Of a stretch of 64,000 nucleotides of DNA, positions 34,699-44,593 are shown in pieces. Positions within the stretch are counted from its first letter, which is position 1. Each line of letters begins with the position of its first letter. A program made the translations under genes and the position numbers. The stretch lies in the NCBI GenBank assembly GCA_047973235.1, contig JBKEBP010000128.1:1-64000 (forward strand), in the 5' to 3' direction. The notes beneath the pieces are model-generated. The model saw only the letters and a program-made list of their open reading frames with translations. It ran no database searches and had not been told where the DNA came from. This DNA is from Aequitasia sp047973235. GTDB taxonomy: Bacteria > Bacillota > Clostridia > Lachnospirales > Lachnospiraceae.

Positions 34699-35371
34699 AT
34701 AACAATGTTCTACTTTTTTGGATTTCCTTTTTTAAAATCTTCTTTTTGACGAATTGAGCAAGTTTTTTTAATCCACCTTCTTCATTTGGCAGAAGCATTT
34801 TCTCATCGCCTATTCCAATCCACATCTTTGCATTAAGCACCTGTTTGTTACTTGTAATAAAGTCTTCCTGTAATGGTGTAGATAATATGGATATTATAGC
34901 CTCAATTTCACTTCCATTAATAGCATTCACAAGCATATCATCCGCCCGATTTTCATCCGCTACCCTTGCCATCCCAATAAGTTTAATGTTTGGGTAGTAT
35001 GTAGAAATATATTTGAAAAAGCTTTTTGTCTCTTCTTCTGTATTTGCCAGCAGGTAAATTCTCAGTCTATTTCTATGCATATATTTAAATACAGTTTTTA
35101 GCAGCATTCTATTTTCAGCTTCTTCAAGTACCCTTGGCTCATCAATATTTGCCGCTTCGAGAACTGCTTTGTCTCCCGGCAGTATCAAATCAAAGCTTTT
35201 CATTGAATCTTTTAGTTCTTCTTTTTCATTCAATGTAATCATGGCCTCAGAAGAAAGAAATTCAATTATATTTATTGCCTCGCTTTTATTATAACTTATT
35301 ATCTGCGCCAGTACTTCTTTTGCGCTTAATTTACTTACGTCTATATTCAAAATATCCACTATTTCACTCAT
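34697..35371 (-). CDS. Degenerate WecG/TagA/CpsF-like protein (GT26-related)
   Basis: 224 residues. It has the length and shape of GT26 N-acetylmannosaminyltransferases: NIDVSKLSAKEVLAQI at the start, LRIYLLANTEEETKSFFKYI followed by YYPNIKLIG in the middle, and NAKMWIGIGDE near the end. The usual DLVLPDG motif reads DLILPGDKAVL here, so the catalytic Asp-Gly is altered. Other invariant positions are also weak. It may be an inactive relative or have another substrate. It has its own consensus promoter and terminator and is monocistronic. The family call is by eye and moderate. Confidence 0.6.
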   Translation of the reverse strand: MSEIVDILNIDVSKLSAKEVLAQIISYNKSEAINIIEFLSSEAMITLNEKEELKDSMKSFDLILPGDKAVLEAANIDEPRVLEEAENRMLLKTVFKYMHRNRLRIYLLANTEEETKSFFKYISTYYPNIKLIGMARVADENRADDMLVNAINGSEIEAIISILSTPLQEDFITSNKQVLNAKMWIGIGDEKMLLPNEEGGLKKLAQFVKKKILKKEIQKSRTLL

Positions 35372-35400
35372 AAAACCACCCTTATTAATTCGATTTAAGG

Positions 35401-35429
35401 ATTATATCAAAGTAAAATATGTATTTCAA
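35401..35429 (-). promoter_or_regulatory. Promoter of the WecG/TagA-like gene
   Basis: Minus-strand TTGAAA, 17 bases, TATAAT, 30 bases ahead of the ATG. Near-consensus. Confidence 0.8.
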
Positions 35430-35434
35430 TAATT

Positions 35435-35480
35435 GTTACAGCCTTTTAATACAAGTTAATACTAATTAACATTCTGTAAC
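35435..35480. repeat. Nested inverted repeats between pspC-like and TagA-like genes
   Basis: Outer arms GTTACAG/CTGTAAC enclose an inner GTTAAT/ATTAAC hairpin. On the minus strand the repeat sits 15-60 bases after the PspC gene, directly upstream of the next promoter. It may be a terminator of the PspC unit (no strong T-run) or an operator for the following promoter. Confidence 0.4.
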
Positions 35481-35495
35481 TTTTTGCTTGCTACC

Positions 35496-35693
35496 CTAAA
35501 ATTCCGGATTGTCAGGAATAATAACCGCCGCCACAAAGTATGCTAATACAGCGGTGCCACACGAAATAAATGCAAATAATACCGCTGCAAGTCTAATTAG
35601 GGTTGAATCAACGCCGAAATATTCAGCGATTCCTCCACAAACCCCACAAAGTGTTCTGTCTCTTCTTGATTTATACAATTTTCTCGGTTCCAT
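35496..35693 (-). CDS. PspC-domain membrane protein
   Basis: 65 residues: a basic start MEPRKLYKSRRDRTLCGVCG, the PspC signature GGIAEYFGVDSTLIRLAAVL, and one or two hydrophobic helices ending AYFVAAVIIPDNPEF. PspC proteins respond to envelope stress. It is last in the PadR-DUF1700-DUF4097 unit, 14 bases after the broken gene, with AAAGGAGACC ahead of its ATG. Confidence 0.93.
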   Translation of the reverse strand: MEPRKLYKSRRDRTLCGVCGGIAEYFGVDSTLIRLAAVLFAFISCGTAVLAYFVAAVIIPDNPEF

Positions 35694-35707
35694 AGTTGGT
35701 CTCCTTT

Positions 35708-36553
35708 CTATTTTGTAAATTCAACTTTAATACTACCCATTCCACAGTCAACATCTATATCTTTATCCGCATCATTTGAAATGGTTTTCTGACTGCCTAG
35801 TCCCGAAAAATTATTTTTTCCTACCGTGACTTCTCCTACACCTACATTTAAATTATAATTGAAGTCACTTTCCAATCCATCTAGTGATAGGTCTATTTCG
35901 CCAATTCCCCCGTCTATATCTCCCTCTTTGTTGATATTTCCGGCCGCTGTAATCTGTCCTGCTCCACATTTCATGTATAAGTAGTCAACATTAAAATCAT
36001 GAATAACTGCCTGACCCGCTCCAACATCTATATCAAGTTCTTTAGTATTTATTGCAGAAATATTAAGCTCACCTGCTCCAACAGATATATCAGCTTCATC
36101 AAACGTATAACCTTCCGGAACATATATTTCTATATAACTATTCGCTCTATCATTCCATATTCTATTCTTCGTTTCAATGTATAACTCACCATCTTCGCTG
36201 TCGTACTATATGTAAGCTCTTCTACTCGTATCTTCAAATACTTTAATAGTACTAACTTCTTTACTCTCGATTATATAAAGTCCACCTATTTTAACATCAA
36301 TATTTAAGCTTCTAACATTATCATACTCACCTATATCAGATAAGTCATTTGAACTATGGTGATTATATGCTTCGTTGTTATCATAGTCGTAATCGTAGTC
36401 ATATAGTTGTACAGAGCCATAATCCCTGATTGCTGTTCTTAAACCTGATACAGTAGCCCCCATGGCTACTCCCGCTATAATTCCAACAACCCCTATAGCT
36501 ATTATAGATATGCAAGCTATTATAAATATTTTCCTACCTTTATTATCATTCAT
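35708..36553 (-). pseudogene. DUF4097-type membrane-anchored beta-repeat protein broken by an in-frame TAG
   Basis: Reading from the ATG that overlaps the DUF1700 stop gives a 282-codon frame: a cytoplasmic start, a membrane helix (about 9-32), a low-complexity tract YDYDYDYDNNEAY, then repeated beta strands. At 36206-36208 the codon is TAG, but the same frame stays open and protein-like on the far side (YDSEDGELYIETKNR, then VGAGELNI, VGAGQAVI, CGAGQITAAG), to a normal stop. One base substitution explains this. As written it gives a 115-residue fragment and possibly an 88-residue one from an internal ATG. It may be a true mutation, a strain variant or a sequencing error. Confidence 0.85.
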
Positions 36554-37233
36554 TACGCCACCGCCTTTCTGTTAAAAGGTTTTTTGCAAATCTCAACTAT
36601 AAACCTAATCATTGCCGGAAATACTGAAACACAAAGCTTTATACTTCCATATGTTGCTATAACACCACTTCCAACTAATACCAAACCGCTTCCTATAAGG
36701 GTTATTCCGACTGCGATTTGGGGTATTAAACATATACACCCTACTACAATTAATGCGACACCTACTATAATTAAGCATATGGATATGATTACCAGGCTTA
36801 AAAAGATACCAAATGCAGCGACCAGAAGTCCAAATATCGTGGCTATAACACCTACCGCTACCGGAATTATAATAGGTGCTCCTACTATAATTACTAAAAC
36901 CGTTAAAATAATCTTCATTATCTTGTTATTATCACCTCTTGGTGCCTTTTGGTTATTCTTTATGTCAACCGGTGTTTCTTTTTGCTTATCATATTCAGAA
37001 TTTGAATATCCTGTTTCTGTGTATTCGCCCTTTGATGACGCGTAACCTAAGTTTGACCTGATTGTCTTCGCTACCCGTTCCGGGCTTTCCAATTCTCGAA
37101 TAACTTCCTGCTCTCTATCTGCTCCTGCATCATCAAAGTAGTCTTCGTAATACTGCAGCGCATCATTCTTGTCGTCTATAGGCACACCACTGAGTAGTTG
37201 TGATAGTTTAGACATAAACTCTCTTCGATTCAT
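36553..37233 (-). CDS. DUF1700 (HAAS-domain) membrane protein
   Basis: 226 residues. The N-terminal HAAS domain reads MNRREFMSKLSQLLSGVP with YYEDYFDDAGAD, and ESPERVAKTIRSNLG lies nearby. A polar linker (about 75-95) follows, then several closely spaced hydrophobic helices rich in Ile, Val, Gly, and a basic end CKKPFNRKAV. Such proteins accompany PadR repressors and DUF4097 proteins in Firmicutes envelope-response modules. Its ATG overlaps the PadR stop (ATGA), and its stop overlaps the next ATG. Confidence 0.93.
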   Translation of the reverse strand: MNRREFMSKLSQLLSGVPIDDKNDALQYYEDYFDDAGADREQEVIRELESPERVAKTIRSNLGYASSKGEYTETGYSNSEYDKQKETPVDIKNNQKAPRGDNNKIMKIILTVLVIIVGAPIIIPVAVGVIATIFGLLVAAFGIFLSLVIISICLIIVGVALIVVGCICLIPQIAVGITLIGSGLVLVGSGVIATYGSIKLCVSVFPAMIRFIVEICKKPFNRKAVA

Positions 37234-37553
37234 GCAATTGCACCTCCCTCAAATATGTTATTTAGCTTTTTGGTATAATTCCTCCACTCCACTTTATAAA
37301 GATTAAGCTGAGCACTTCCCTTTTCCGTTAACTTATAATATCTTCTATTTCTACCATCAATCTGCTTATCATAGACCTCTAAGCATTCATCCTTTTGCAA
37401 TCTTCGAAGCACCGGATATAATGTTGACTCTGAAACCTCTATCGCCCCACGTACTTCTTGCGTAATTCGATAACCATATGTGCCTTCCGATTCTCTGGAT
37501 ACTACTGCTAATACAATCGCATCTAATAGTGCTGAACCAGTATTAAAAACCAT
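37230..37553 (-). CDS. PadR-family transcriptional regulator
   Basis: 107 residues. The winged helix reads LDAIVLAVVSRESEGTYGYR and STLYPVLRRLQKDECLEVYD, followed by the RNRRYYKLTEKG wing, all diagnostic for PadR. It probably represses its own operon. An inverted repeat overlying its -10 region is the likely operator. The inducer is unknown; many relatives respond to envelope-active drugs. Confidence 0.95.
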   Translation of the reverse strand: MVFNTGSALLDAIVLAVVSRESEGTYGYRITQEVRGAIEVSESTLYPVLRRLQKDECLEVYDKQIDGRNRRYYKLTEKGSAQLNLYKVEWRNYTKKLNNIFEGGAIA

Positions 37554-37625
37554 GTACTCACTCCTCTCGGTATAATACTATTTGGATTCCTATATTATTA
37601 ATTTCGTTATATTATTTCTATACGC

Positions 37626-37656
37626 ATATTATATGACGTATAATATAGTTTGTCAA
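37626..37656 (-). promoter_or_regulatory. Consensus promoter with PadR operator
   Basis: Minus-strand TTGACA, 17 bases, TATAAT, a perfect sigma-A promoter. An inverted repeat ATATTATA/TATAATAT with a 5-base centre (37626-37646) covers the -10 box and much of the spacer, where a bound repressor would exclude polymerase. Confidence 0.85.
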
Positions 37657-37680
37657 GCACTATATTTAAAAATTTTAAAT

Positions 37681-37720
37681 CAAAAAGCAGCTCGTAGAGT
37701 TCCACACTCTATAAGCCGCT
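37681..37720 (-). terminator. Terminator of the addBA unit
   Basis: A 15-base stem with one mismatch and two wobbles (AGCGGCTTATAGAGT with ACTCTACGAGCTGCT), a 5-base loop, then TTTTG on the minus strand, 11 bases past the addA stop. Confidence 0.75.
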
Positions 37721-37731
37721 CTATAATTCTT

Positions 37732-40700
37732 CTAAATTTCTATCTCTTCACCGAGAGTAAACGAATAAATAACTTTACGTTCCACTTCTTTACCGGTAAT
37801 CTGTTCAAGAGCCTTTTTGTAATATTCCAACTGTGCGAAATACTTATCCGTTAATTCATGTGTAGACTTGACTTTATCTGTTTTATAATCTAAAACAACT
37901 AACTTATTATCCTTTTCATAGTAAGCGTCAATAATTCCCTGAATCAGTATAAGTTCTTTTGAGTCAGTGTTTTTGTATATTTCACATGCCGGAACTCCAA
38001 GCACAAAAGGCTGTTCCTTAAATAACTTCCCGTCTTTTGCAGCATTCGACATTTCTTTCCCCGAAATGCCGGAAAAAAATACATATAAGTCCTCTTCGTT
38101 TACTGCCTCTAATATATCCTCCGTTATCGTTTCATTTTTTACGAATTGTTTTAACGATTCTTCAATCTCTTCAGGTGAATTATACGTTTTTCTAAAATCA
38201 AGCAGTTCCATTACCCTATGATATGCCGTACCTCGCTTAGCACCGGCTAGTTTCTCTTCCCCTTTAATAAATTTGGGCACTATACTTTCCGCCTCAGATT
38301 CATACATATTTACAACCTTTGCTTTTTCACTTTCTTCCTCTTCCTCATAAGCGAGCTTTTTAAGTTCAGAAACAGATATCTTCATTTTTATATTATCATT
38401 TTCAGATAAAGCGCTGTTTTCGGCAAATTGCATTTTAATAGCTTCTGTCATTTCTTTGTGATAAATTCTATGTTCATCGAAGTTAGTAATCTGATCTTTA
38501 GTTATTGTATTTGACAAATCATCAAGTGTTTCTTCTATATATATTTCGTTTTGATCTACAATATTTAGCTTTATAGTATTATTCATTCTATTTGTCATCA
38601 TTACCGGCAACAAAATCTCCTGATAATTTTTAACACCACTAAACAAATGATATGGGACACTATAGTGCTCATAGCTTTCAAGAGTAACTTCCGTATTTTT
38701 CATCATACCGGTCATTATTAGCTTTTCTTTTGCTCTTGTCATTGCAACATATAGAATTCTAAGTTCTTCACCAATTTGCTCCCTTTGTTCATCGTTTTCG
38801 ATCGTATTCCTTACAAGACCCTTTCCCTTAACTTGATTCTTGGTATCTATATAGTCAATTCCCATTCCCAACCTTGCATTAAGTGAAATCGGCACACTCC
38901 CACCTGAGTGTTTTAATGATTTATCTGTTTGCGCCAGAAAAACAATGGGAAACTCCAGACCCTTACTTTTGTGAATCGTCATTATGCGAACAGAATTAAC
39001 ATCTTCTCTATTAAGCCCTGCTTCTCCTTCATCTACTTCATACTTCTTAAGCTGCTCGATATATTGAATAAAATGGAACACACCTTTATAACTGGTTGCA
39101 TCAAATGACTTTGCTTTTTCTATTAACATTTCTATATTTGCACATTTCTGTTCCCCATTAAGTAAAGATGAAACATATCTTAGATACCCGGTTTCATGAA
39201 TAATGTTGTAAAGCAATTCATGAATAGGCATAATCCTTGCCTGAGCTCTATAGTATCTAATTATATCCGAAATATGTTTTGCTTTCTTATGAAGCTGATC
39301 ATCACTTCCTTCTTCTATATCTCCATCTGCATAAAGAAAAAAAGCGTCACAAAATCTTATGTTTTCATATTTCGTCTTTATAGTAGCCAGCTCTTCGTCT
39401 GTCATTTTACCAAAGTATGACTTTAGTATAGCTGCTAAAGTAATATCTTGCTTTCCATTATCTATAACACTTAAAAAATCAAGTAATATGTTAACTTCTC
39501 TACGAGTAAAATATCCCACTCTGGAAGTAACCTCTGCCGGTATTCCCTCTTCATCAAGAATACGTCCGAATTGGTCTCCTATCCCCTTTATATTTCGCAT
39601 AAGAATTACAATATCTCCGTATTTTCGGCCGGATTTAATTAGCTCCTTAATTCTCAATGCTATATATTTCGCTTCCATCTCAACATTGCTGTTTTGATCA
39701 TCCTCTTCGATAACACTAAACTCCACCTCGGAATCTTTATCTTTCGGATAGTCAGCACCTAGATTTAAATATGCATCCTTATCATATATAACTCCGCCAA
39801 CTTCCTTAATCATGAGATGCGAAAACATAAAGTTTACACCATCAAGAACTTCTTCTCTACTTCTAAAATTCTTATGCAAATCTATACGAACATTTTTATC
39901 ACCGTCACTTTTATTATACGCATTGTATTTTTCTATAAATAGCTCAGGGCGCGCTTGACGAAATCTGTAAATACTTTGTTTTATATCACCAACCATAAAT
40001 CTATTATATCTGTCAAAACTCTCACCTGATACACTTTTGAATATGACTTCCTGAAGAAAATTGCTATCCTGATACTCATCGATAATAATTTCTTTAAATT
40101 GTCCTGCATATTCTCTTGCTATTTCAGAAGGTGTGAATCCTCTTTCATCTTGTATTGTAAGTATATCAAGTGCGTAATGTTCCATATCATTATAATCTAT
40201 TATGTTATTGCTCTGTTTCTTGGCTCTAAATCGCACTTTAAAATCTTCTGTTAATTTGACTATCATCTCAACATGGTTTCTGCTTACTTTGATATCTGCA
40301 AGCATTTGCTCTGTACTCTGAAAAAAATAGATTTTGATTATATTTTCCACTTCTGCTTTAATCGTCTTTATTATATTTCCGCCTATTTTTTTTAATCCTT
40401 CATCATAGTCAGAGTTTTCACCTATCTTAACATTAGGTAATCTCCCTATTTTTATTAATGAAATGGTTTCAAATACTTCTGCATATGTTTTTTTATTGTA
40501 AACAGCCTCCAGTCCTTTTTTCAGCTCTATTACTATAGGCTCATATGGTGTTGGCCCACCATAATCACGTGAAATATCAAGTGCAGTTTTAGCATTGTGT
40601 ATCTGCGCTCCAACTTTATTTTTGATGTCTTTTAATATCATTTCCACGAGTTCGCTTTGTTCAAATTCTTCTATAGAATCCGGCGAATATGCATTTATAC

Positions 40701-41283
40701 ATTTGTTTAGGTACCCCGTAAAATCCGGATAAGCTTGTGCATCTTTATATAGCTTCAATATTATTTTCTTTGCCGTATCATCATTTCTTTTATTACCGAA
40801 AGCATCTATAAATTCCATGAACTCAAGAGTTGCTTCTTCATAATACTCTTCGAACATCTCTGAAATAATCTCGTTTTGCAAAAGGATTAATTCGCTCTCT
40901 TCAGCGGTTCTAAACGAAGGGTCGATACCGATAGCATGAAAATTATCTCGTATTACAGAAAGGCAAAAGGTATGAATGGTTGATATCCTTGCATTATGTA
41001 TAAGAACAGATTGCTCTTTAAGGTGCATATTTTCAGGCTCCTTGGACAGCTTTTCTTCGATGGCGAGCAAAATACGCTCTTTCATTTCTTTAGCCGCCGC
41101 ATCGGTGAAGGTAACAATGACCAGTTCATCTATACTAACCGGGTTTTTTTCATCTGTTATCATTTGAATAACTCTTTCAACAAGTACCGCTGTTTTTCCG
41201 GAACCGGCAGCAGCCGAAACCAGTACATTTTTTTCACGTACATCTATTGCTTCTTGTTGCTCACTCGTCCATTTAACGCTCAC
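37732..41283 (-). CDS. addA: ATP-dependent helicase/nuclease subunit A
   Basis: About 1183 residues. The UvrD-like helicase has Walker A SAAAGSGKTAVLVERV, motif II IIIDEYQDSNFLQE, and VRIMTIHKSKGLEFP. The C-terminal RecB-type nuclease carries VVLDYKTDKVKST with FAQLEYYKKALE. With AddB it processes double-strand ends to a recombination hotspot sequence and loads RecA. Start is taken as GTG, 9 bases after GGGAG inside the addB end; a TTG two codons earlier is too close. It overlaps addB by 11 bases. Confidence 0.96.
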   Translation of the reverse strand: MSVKWTSEQQEAIDVREKNVLVSAAAGSGKTAVLVERVIQMITDEKNPVSIDELVIVTFTDAAAKEMKERILLAIEEKLSKEPENMHLKEQSVLIHNARISTIHTFCLSVIRDNFHAIGIDPSFRTAEESELILLQNEIISEMFEEYYEEATLEFMEFIDAFGNKRNDDTAKKIILKLYKDAQAYPDFTGYLNKCINAYSPDSIEEFEQSELVEMILKDIKNKVGAQIHNAKTALDISRDYGGPTPYEPIVIELKKGLEAVYNKKTYAEVFETISLIKIGRLPNVKIGENSDYDEGLKKIGGNIIKTIKAEVENIIKIYFFQSTEQMLADIKVSRNHVEMIVKLTEDFKVRFRAKKQSNNIIDYNDMEHYALDILTIQDERGFTPSEIAREYAGQFKEIIIDEYQDSNFLQEVIFKSVSGESFDRYNRFMVGDIKQSIYRFRQARPELFIEKYNAYNKSDGDKNVRIDLHKNFRSREEVLDGVNFMFSHLMIKEVGGVIYDKDAYLNLGADYPKDKDSEVEFSVIEEDDQNSNVEMEAKYIALRIKELIKSGRKYGDIVILMRNIKGIGDQFGRILDEEGIPAEVTSRVGYFTRREVNILLDFLSVIDNGKQDITLAAILKSYFGKMTDEELATIKTKYENIRFCDAFFLYADGDIEEGSDDQLHKKAKHISDIIRYYRAQARIMPIHELLYNIIHETGYLRYVSSLLNGEQKCANIEMLIEKAKSFDATSYKGVFHFIQYIEQLKKYEVDEGEAGLNREDVNSVRIMTIHKSKGLEFPIVFLAQTDKSLKHSGGSVPISLNARLGMGIDYIDTKNQVKGKGLVRNTIENDEQREQIGEELRILYVAMTRAKEKLIMTGMMKNTEVTLESYEHYSVPYHLFSGVKNYQEILLPVMMTNRMNNTIKLNIVDQNEIYIEETLDDLSNTITKDQITNFDEHRIYHKEMTEAIKMQFAENSALSENDNIKMKISVSELKKLAYEEEEESEKAKVVNMYESEAESIVPKFIKGEEKLAGAKRGTAYHRVMELLDFRKTYNSPEEIEESLKQFVKNETITEDILEAVNEEDLYVFFSGISGKEMSNAAKDGKLFKEQPFVLGVPACEIYKNTDSKELILIQGIIDAYYEKDNKLVVLDYKTDKVKSTHELTDKYFAQLEYYKKALEQITGKEVERKVIYSFTLGEEIEI

Positions 41284-44200
41284 TTTCAAGCTCTCCCTTC
41301 ATTAGAGACAGTAATATATCATCATCCATACTAATTATTTCCTTTTTTTCGAAACCCGGTATACTCTCATCAAACCCACAAATATCATTGTAATTACAAT
41401 AATCACAGCTAACCGGGTTAGCACTGATAGTTCCATCTAAAATACCTTTCTTACTCTCACTAATCTTATGCATCGCAAAATCCATCATAGTCTCAAGCTC
41501 TTCGCGCGAAAATCCACGTGAGTATTTATTCTGTTTACCATCTTTTGTGAAACTTACCGGAATTGTTGAAAACTTATCCTTCATAGGTTCAAAGTGCGAA
41601 AGTGCATTTTCGTCAGCATTAACTACACCTTTCAGTTTCATCTCTTTAAGCTTTGCTATATCCAGTTGTTCCTTAGAGTCTTGCTTTTCAACCACCGGGT
41701 CATCTACCATAAAATACAATGCCCCTGCAGGTATAACATCTTTACCCGGGAACTGTTCTCTAACAGCTTCTTTTGCTGCTCGAAGATAAATCATCAGTTG
41801 AAGCTTCAGTCCGTGATATAAAGATGTTATTTTCAAATCTTCATTACCCGTTTTGTAATCAATAACTTTTACATATATCTTATCTTCATCCCTGCACAGG
41901 TCGATTCTGTCAATTTTACCATCTTTAAATCCAAATTCGTAGTACATAGGCTTGAAATCTCCGGGTTCCAACTGCTTAGTAAGTGCCCATACTGATCTGT
42001 CAACAAGCCTTTCTATTTTATCGATCATGTACTTATTTTTAGAAGTATCAAATAAAAGGTCATTTTTATACCCCTCTATTGTCTCTCGTACACAATCACT
42101 AATAATATTCTTTTGACTATTTTCATCAATTTTAACCCAATCGATGTGTTTATTATATAGTTTCTTTGCGTACCTTTCTAATGACATATGGCATATATTT
42201 CCAAGATCTATAGCTTCAAATTCGTATTCTTCTCTTTCCCTAAGCGCTAAACCATATGCAAGAAAATGAGCATACGAACATTTAGAATACTTTTCAATTC
42301 TAGTCACAGAGCCTTTAAAATCTTTTCCATACAAAAGAGATGCTAATCTTTTACTTAGATTTTTTATATCATTTTCTCTATATCTTGCTGAAACTATATC
42401 ATCAACACTCTCTTTATCTTCTCTTTTGTAAAAGGCCAACAATTCCTCTATTTCCGGTGGAAACTTCCCGTCCTCTTTCCAAAGGGACTCTATTATATAA
42501 TTTACTCCTAACTCTTTAGTAAATTCTCTCTCCCACAAAGGTATACTACTAACATTTTCCTCTTTGATTTCTTTAAACAACTTTTTTATTTCGCTTACAA
42601 GGTATGATGGTTTGACGGATTTTGAAAATGCAGCACTTCTATAGTATGATACATAAACGTTCTTGGAAGGCTTTGTTAAGTGCGAATACAGATATAACTT
42701 TTGTGTAAACGCTTTTTCTTTTGCGCCCGGAGATAAAACATATCCTTTGTTTTCAAATAAGCTTCGATCTCTTTGCGAAAGCACTCCATAACTATTAAGA
42801 TTTCCCGGCAACAAATCATCACTTGCACCCATTATAAAAAGAATTTTAATCTCATCAAATCTTGTTCTCGTTAAATCTCCGGCTATAACCTGAGACATTC
42901 CTTGTGGAATCACACCGACTTTAGCTTCTAATAATCCCGCATCAAACAAATCAATATACTCAGAAATGCCTACTACTTCATCACCTAGTAGTGCAACAAA
43001 TTTATCCAATAACTCTATCAAGACACCATAAATATGCTTATATTCAAACGATAGTTGCAAATTGTTTTGTACGCTTAATTCTTCTGCTGCAAAATTGAGC
43101 TTTTTTTCTATGTCTTCTTTTACAATGAATTCGTATAGAACATTCGTTATATCATATACCGTCTTTTGTCTTTCTTTTAGAATCATTCTATATGGTTCAA
43201 CCAATTCAACAAATCTTACTCTAAGATGATTCAGCACTGATAATTCGTCTTTAGTTATATCACCTACAGTTCTATTCCAAACCTCTTGCCATTTTTTTAG
43301 TTTCGTTATACCGGCTCCTAAACAGTAATTCTCGAGCAACTCAACTTCCGAATCAGAAAATCCAACTAGTCCTGTTTTTAAGAATCTAAATACTGCATCA
43401 TACTTAAATTGCTCCTTGAATAGTCCAAGAAAACTTCTCAAAAATTCTATGAAAGGGTTACTTAATATATCTCTCTTTTGATCTATAAACGCCGGAATTT
43501 CAAAAGATTTCATTGCACTTGTTAAAAAATCGCGATATACATCCATATTAGTTGCAACTATCCCTATATCTTGATAGCTCAGTCCTGATATACGAACTAG
43601 TTTACGTATTTCCCCCACAACAAAATATGCTTCCTCTTTCGCTGAAGCTGCTGAAATAAGTCTCAAGCCCTCAATATTATTTTCAAAAGTATTCGGTCTA
43701 TTTCTAAATATATTTGCTTCAAGAAATGATAATGTTTCTCTATCTTCGAATCTGGGAAGAGGTAAATCAAACAGTTTCACAGGCTCATTTATCGTAATTT
43801 TAGCCTCTTCTGCAATCCTAACCAGTGATGACACCATTTGTTTAGTAAGGCCAAATAGTTGGTATGGGTGTCTATAGACATATGGATCCTCGTTTTTATC
43901 AATAAGTGCTGATGCGAAGACTTCATCACAGTTTTTTAACATCTCTTCAATTACTCGGTTTTGCACCGGAGTAAATCCTGTGTATCCATCAAGAACAATC
44001 GTAGAATGTTTTAGCAAATCAGAATTTTTAATTACTTGACTCAGTCTATCTAGTACCTCTTCTTTAGTAATATATTTATCAGAAAGATAATCTTTAAATC
44101 CTTTATATAAAGTCTTCAAGTCTTTGAGCTTGTAATACAGCCTTTTATTTTCTCCTAAGTCATCAATAATTTCGTCAATGCTCTCCTCAGATATATCATA

Positions 44201-44593
44201 TTGTGTAAACTCAGAAATAACGGATTTCACTTCACTTATATATCCCTGTTTTCGCATTTTTCCTTTTAAAATCACTAAATCAGAGTCAAAGTCACCCGCA
44301 ATTTTTCTTAGTACCAGGTTCTTACCCTCATCATCAAGCATTGGCAGCTCTTTAACACCAACTTCTTCAAACACTCTGTATGCAAGACGTGCAAAGCTTA
44401 GAACATCTATATTCATGATGCCCTTGTTAGGATGCCTACTGACCAACTCTCTTTGTGTAGAAAGTGTAAACTGCTCAGGCACTAATACTATATAGTTTTT
44501 CTCCGGATGCTTCATCGACTCGTTAATGATTCGATTATATAGATAAAATGATTTGCCGGACCCTGCAGGCCCAAATACAAAAGTCAGTCCCAC
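41273..44593 (-). CDS. addB: ATP-dependent helicase/deoxyribonuclease subunit B
   Basis: 1106 residues. The N-terminal Walker A is FGPAGSGKSFYLYNRI. The C-terminal nuclease has VKVIDYKTGNEDLK, and the [4Fe-4S] cysteines lie at KCSYAHFLAYGLA and in SCDYCNYNDICGFD, as expected for AddB. The start is GTG, one base overlapping the hflX stop, with GGGAGGG ahead. Complete and of usual length. Confidence 0.96.
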   Translation of the reverse strand: MGLTFVFGPAGSGKSFYLYNRIINESMKHPEKNYIVLVPEQFTLSTQRELVSRHPNKGIMNIDVLSFARLAYRVFEEVGVKELPMLDDEGKNLVLRKIAGDFDSDLVILKGKMRKQGYISEVKSVISEFTQYDISEESIDEIIDDLGENKRLYYKLKDLKTLYKGFKDYLSDKYITKEEVLDRLSQVIKNSDLLKHSTIVLDGYTGFTPVQNRVIEEMLKNCDEVFASALIDKNEDPYVYRHPYQLFGLTKQMVSSLVRIAEEAKITINEPVKLFDLPLPRFEDRETLSFLEANIFRNRPNTFENNIEGLRLISAASAKEEAYFVVGEIRKLVRISGLSYQDIGIVATNMDVYRDFLTSAMKSFEIPAFIDQKRDILSNPFIEFLRSFLGLFKEQFKYDAVFRFLKTGLVGFSDSEVELLENYCLGAGITKLKKWQEVWNRTVGDITKDELSVLNHLRVRFVELVEPYRMILKERQKTVYDITNVLYEFIVKEDIEKKLNFAAEELSVQNNLQLSFEYKHIYGVLIELLDKFVALLGDEVVGISEYIDLFDAGLLEAKVGVIPQGMSQVIAGDLTRTRFDEIKILFIMGASDDLLPGNLNSYGVLSQRDRSLFENKGYVLSPGAKEKAFTQKLYLYSHLTKPSKNVYVSYYRSAAFSKSVKPSYLVSEIKKLFKEIKEENVSSIPLWEREFTKELGVNYIIESLWKEDGKFPPEIEELLAFYKREDKESVDDIVSARYRENDIKNLSKRLASLLYGKDFKGSVTRIEKYSKCSYAHFLAYGLALREREEYEFEAIDLGNICHMSLERYAKKLYNKHIDWVKIDENSQKNIISDCVRETIEGYKNDLLFDTSKNKYMIDKIERLVDRSVWALTKQLEPGDFKPMYYEFGFKDGKIDRIDLCRDEDKIYVKVIDYKTGNEDLKITSLYHGLKLQLMIYLRAAKEAVREQFPGKDVIPAGALYFMVDDPVVEKQDSKEQLDIAKLKEMKLKGVVNADENALSHFEPMKDKFSTIPVSFTKDGKQNKYSRGFSREELETMMDFAMHKISESKKGILDGTISANPVSCDYCNYNDICGFDESIPGFEKKEIISMDDDILLSLMKGELESER

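Noticed and set aside
36400..36470. Asp-Tyr repeat tract in the DUF4097 fragment
   Set aside because: A short low-complexity hexanucleotide run; such linkers are common and its instability does not cause the TAG, which lies about 200 bases downstream.
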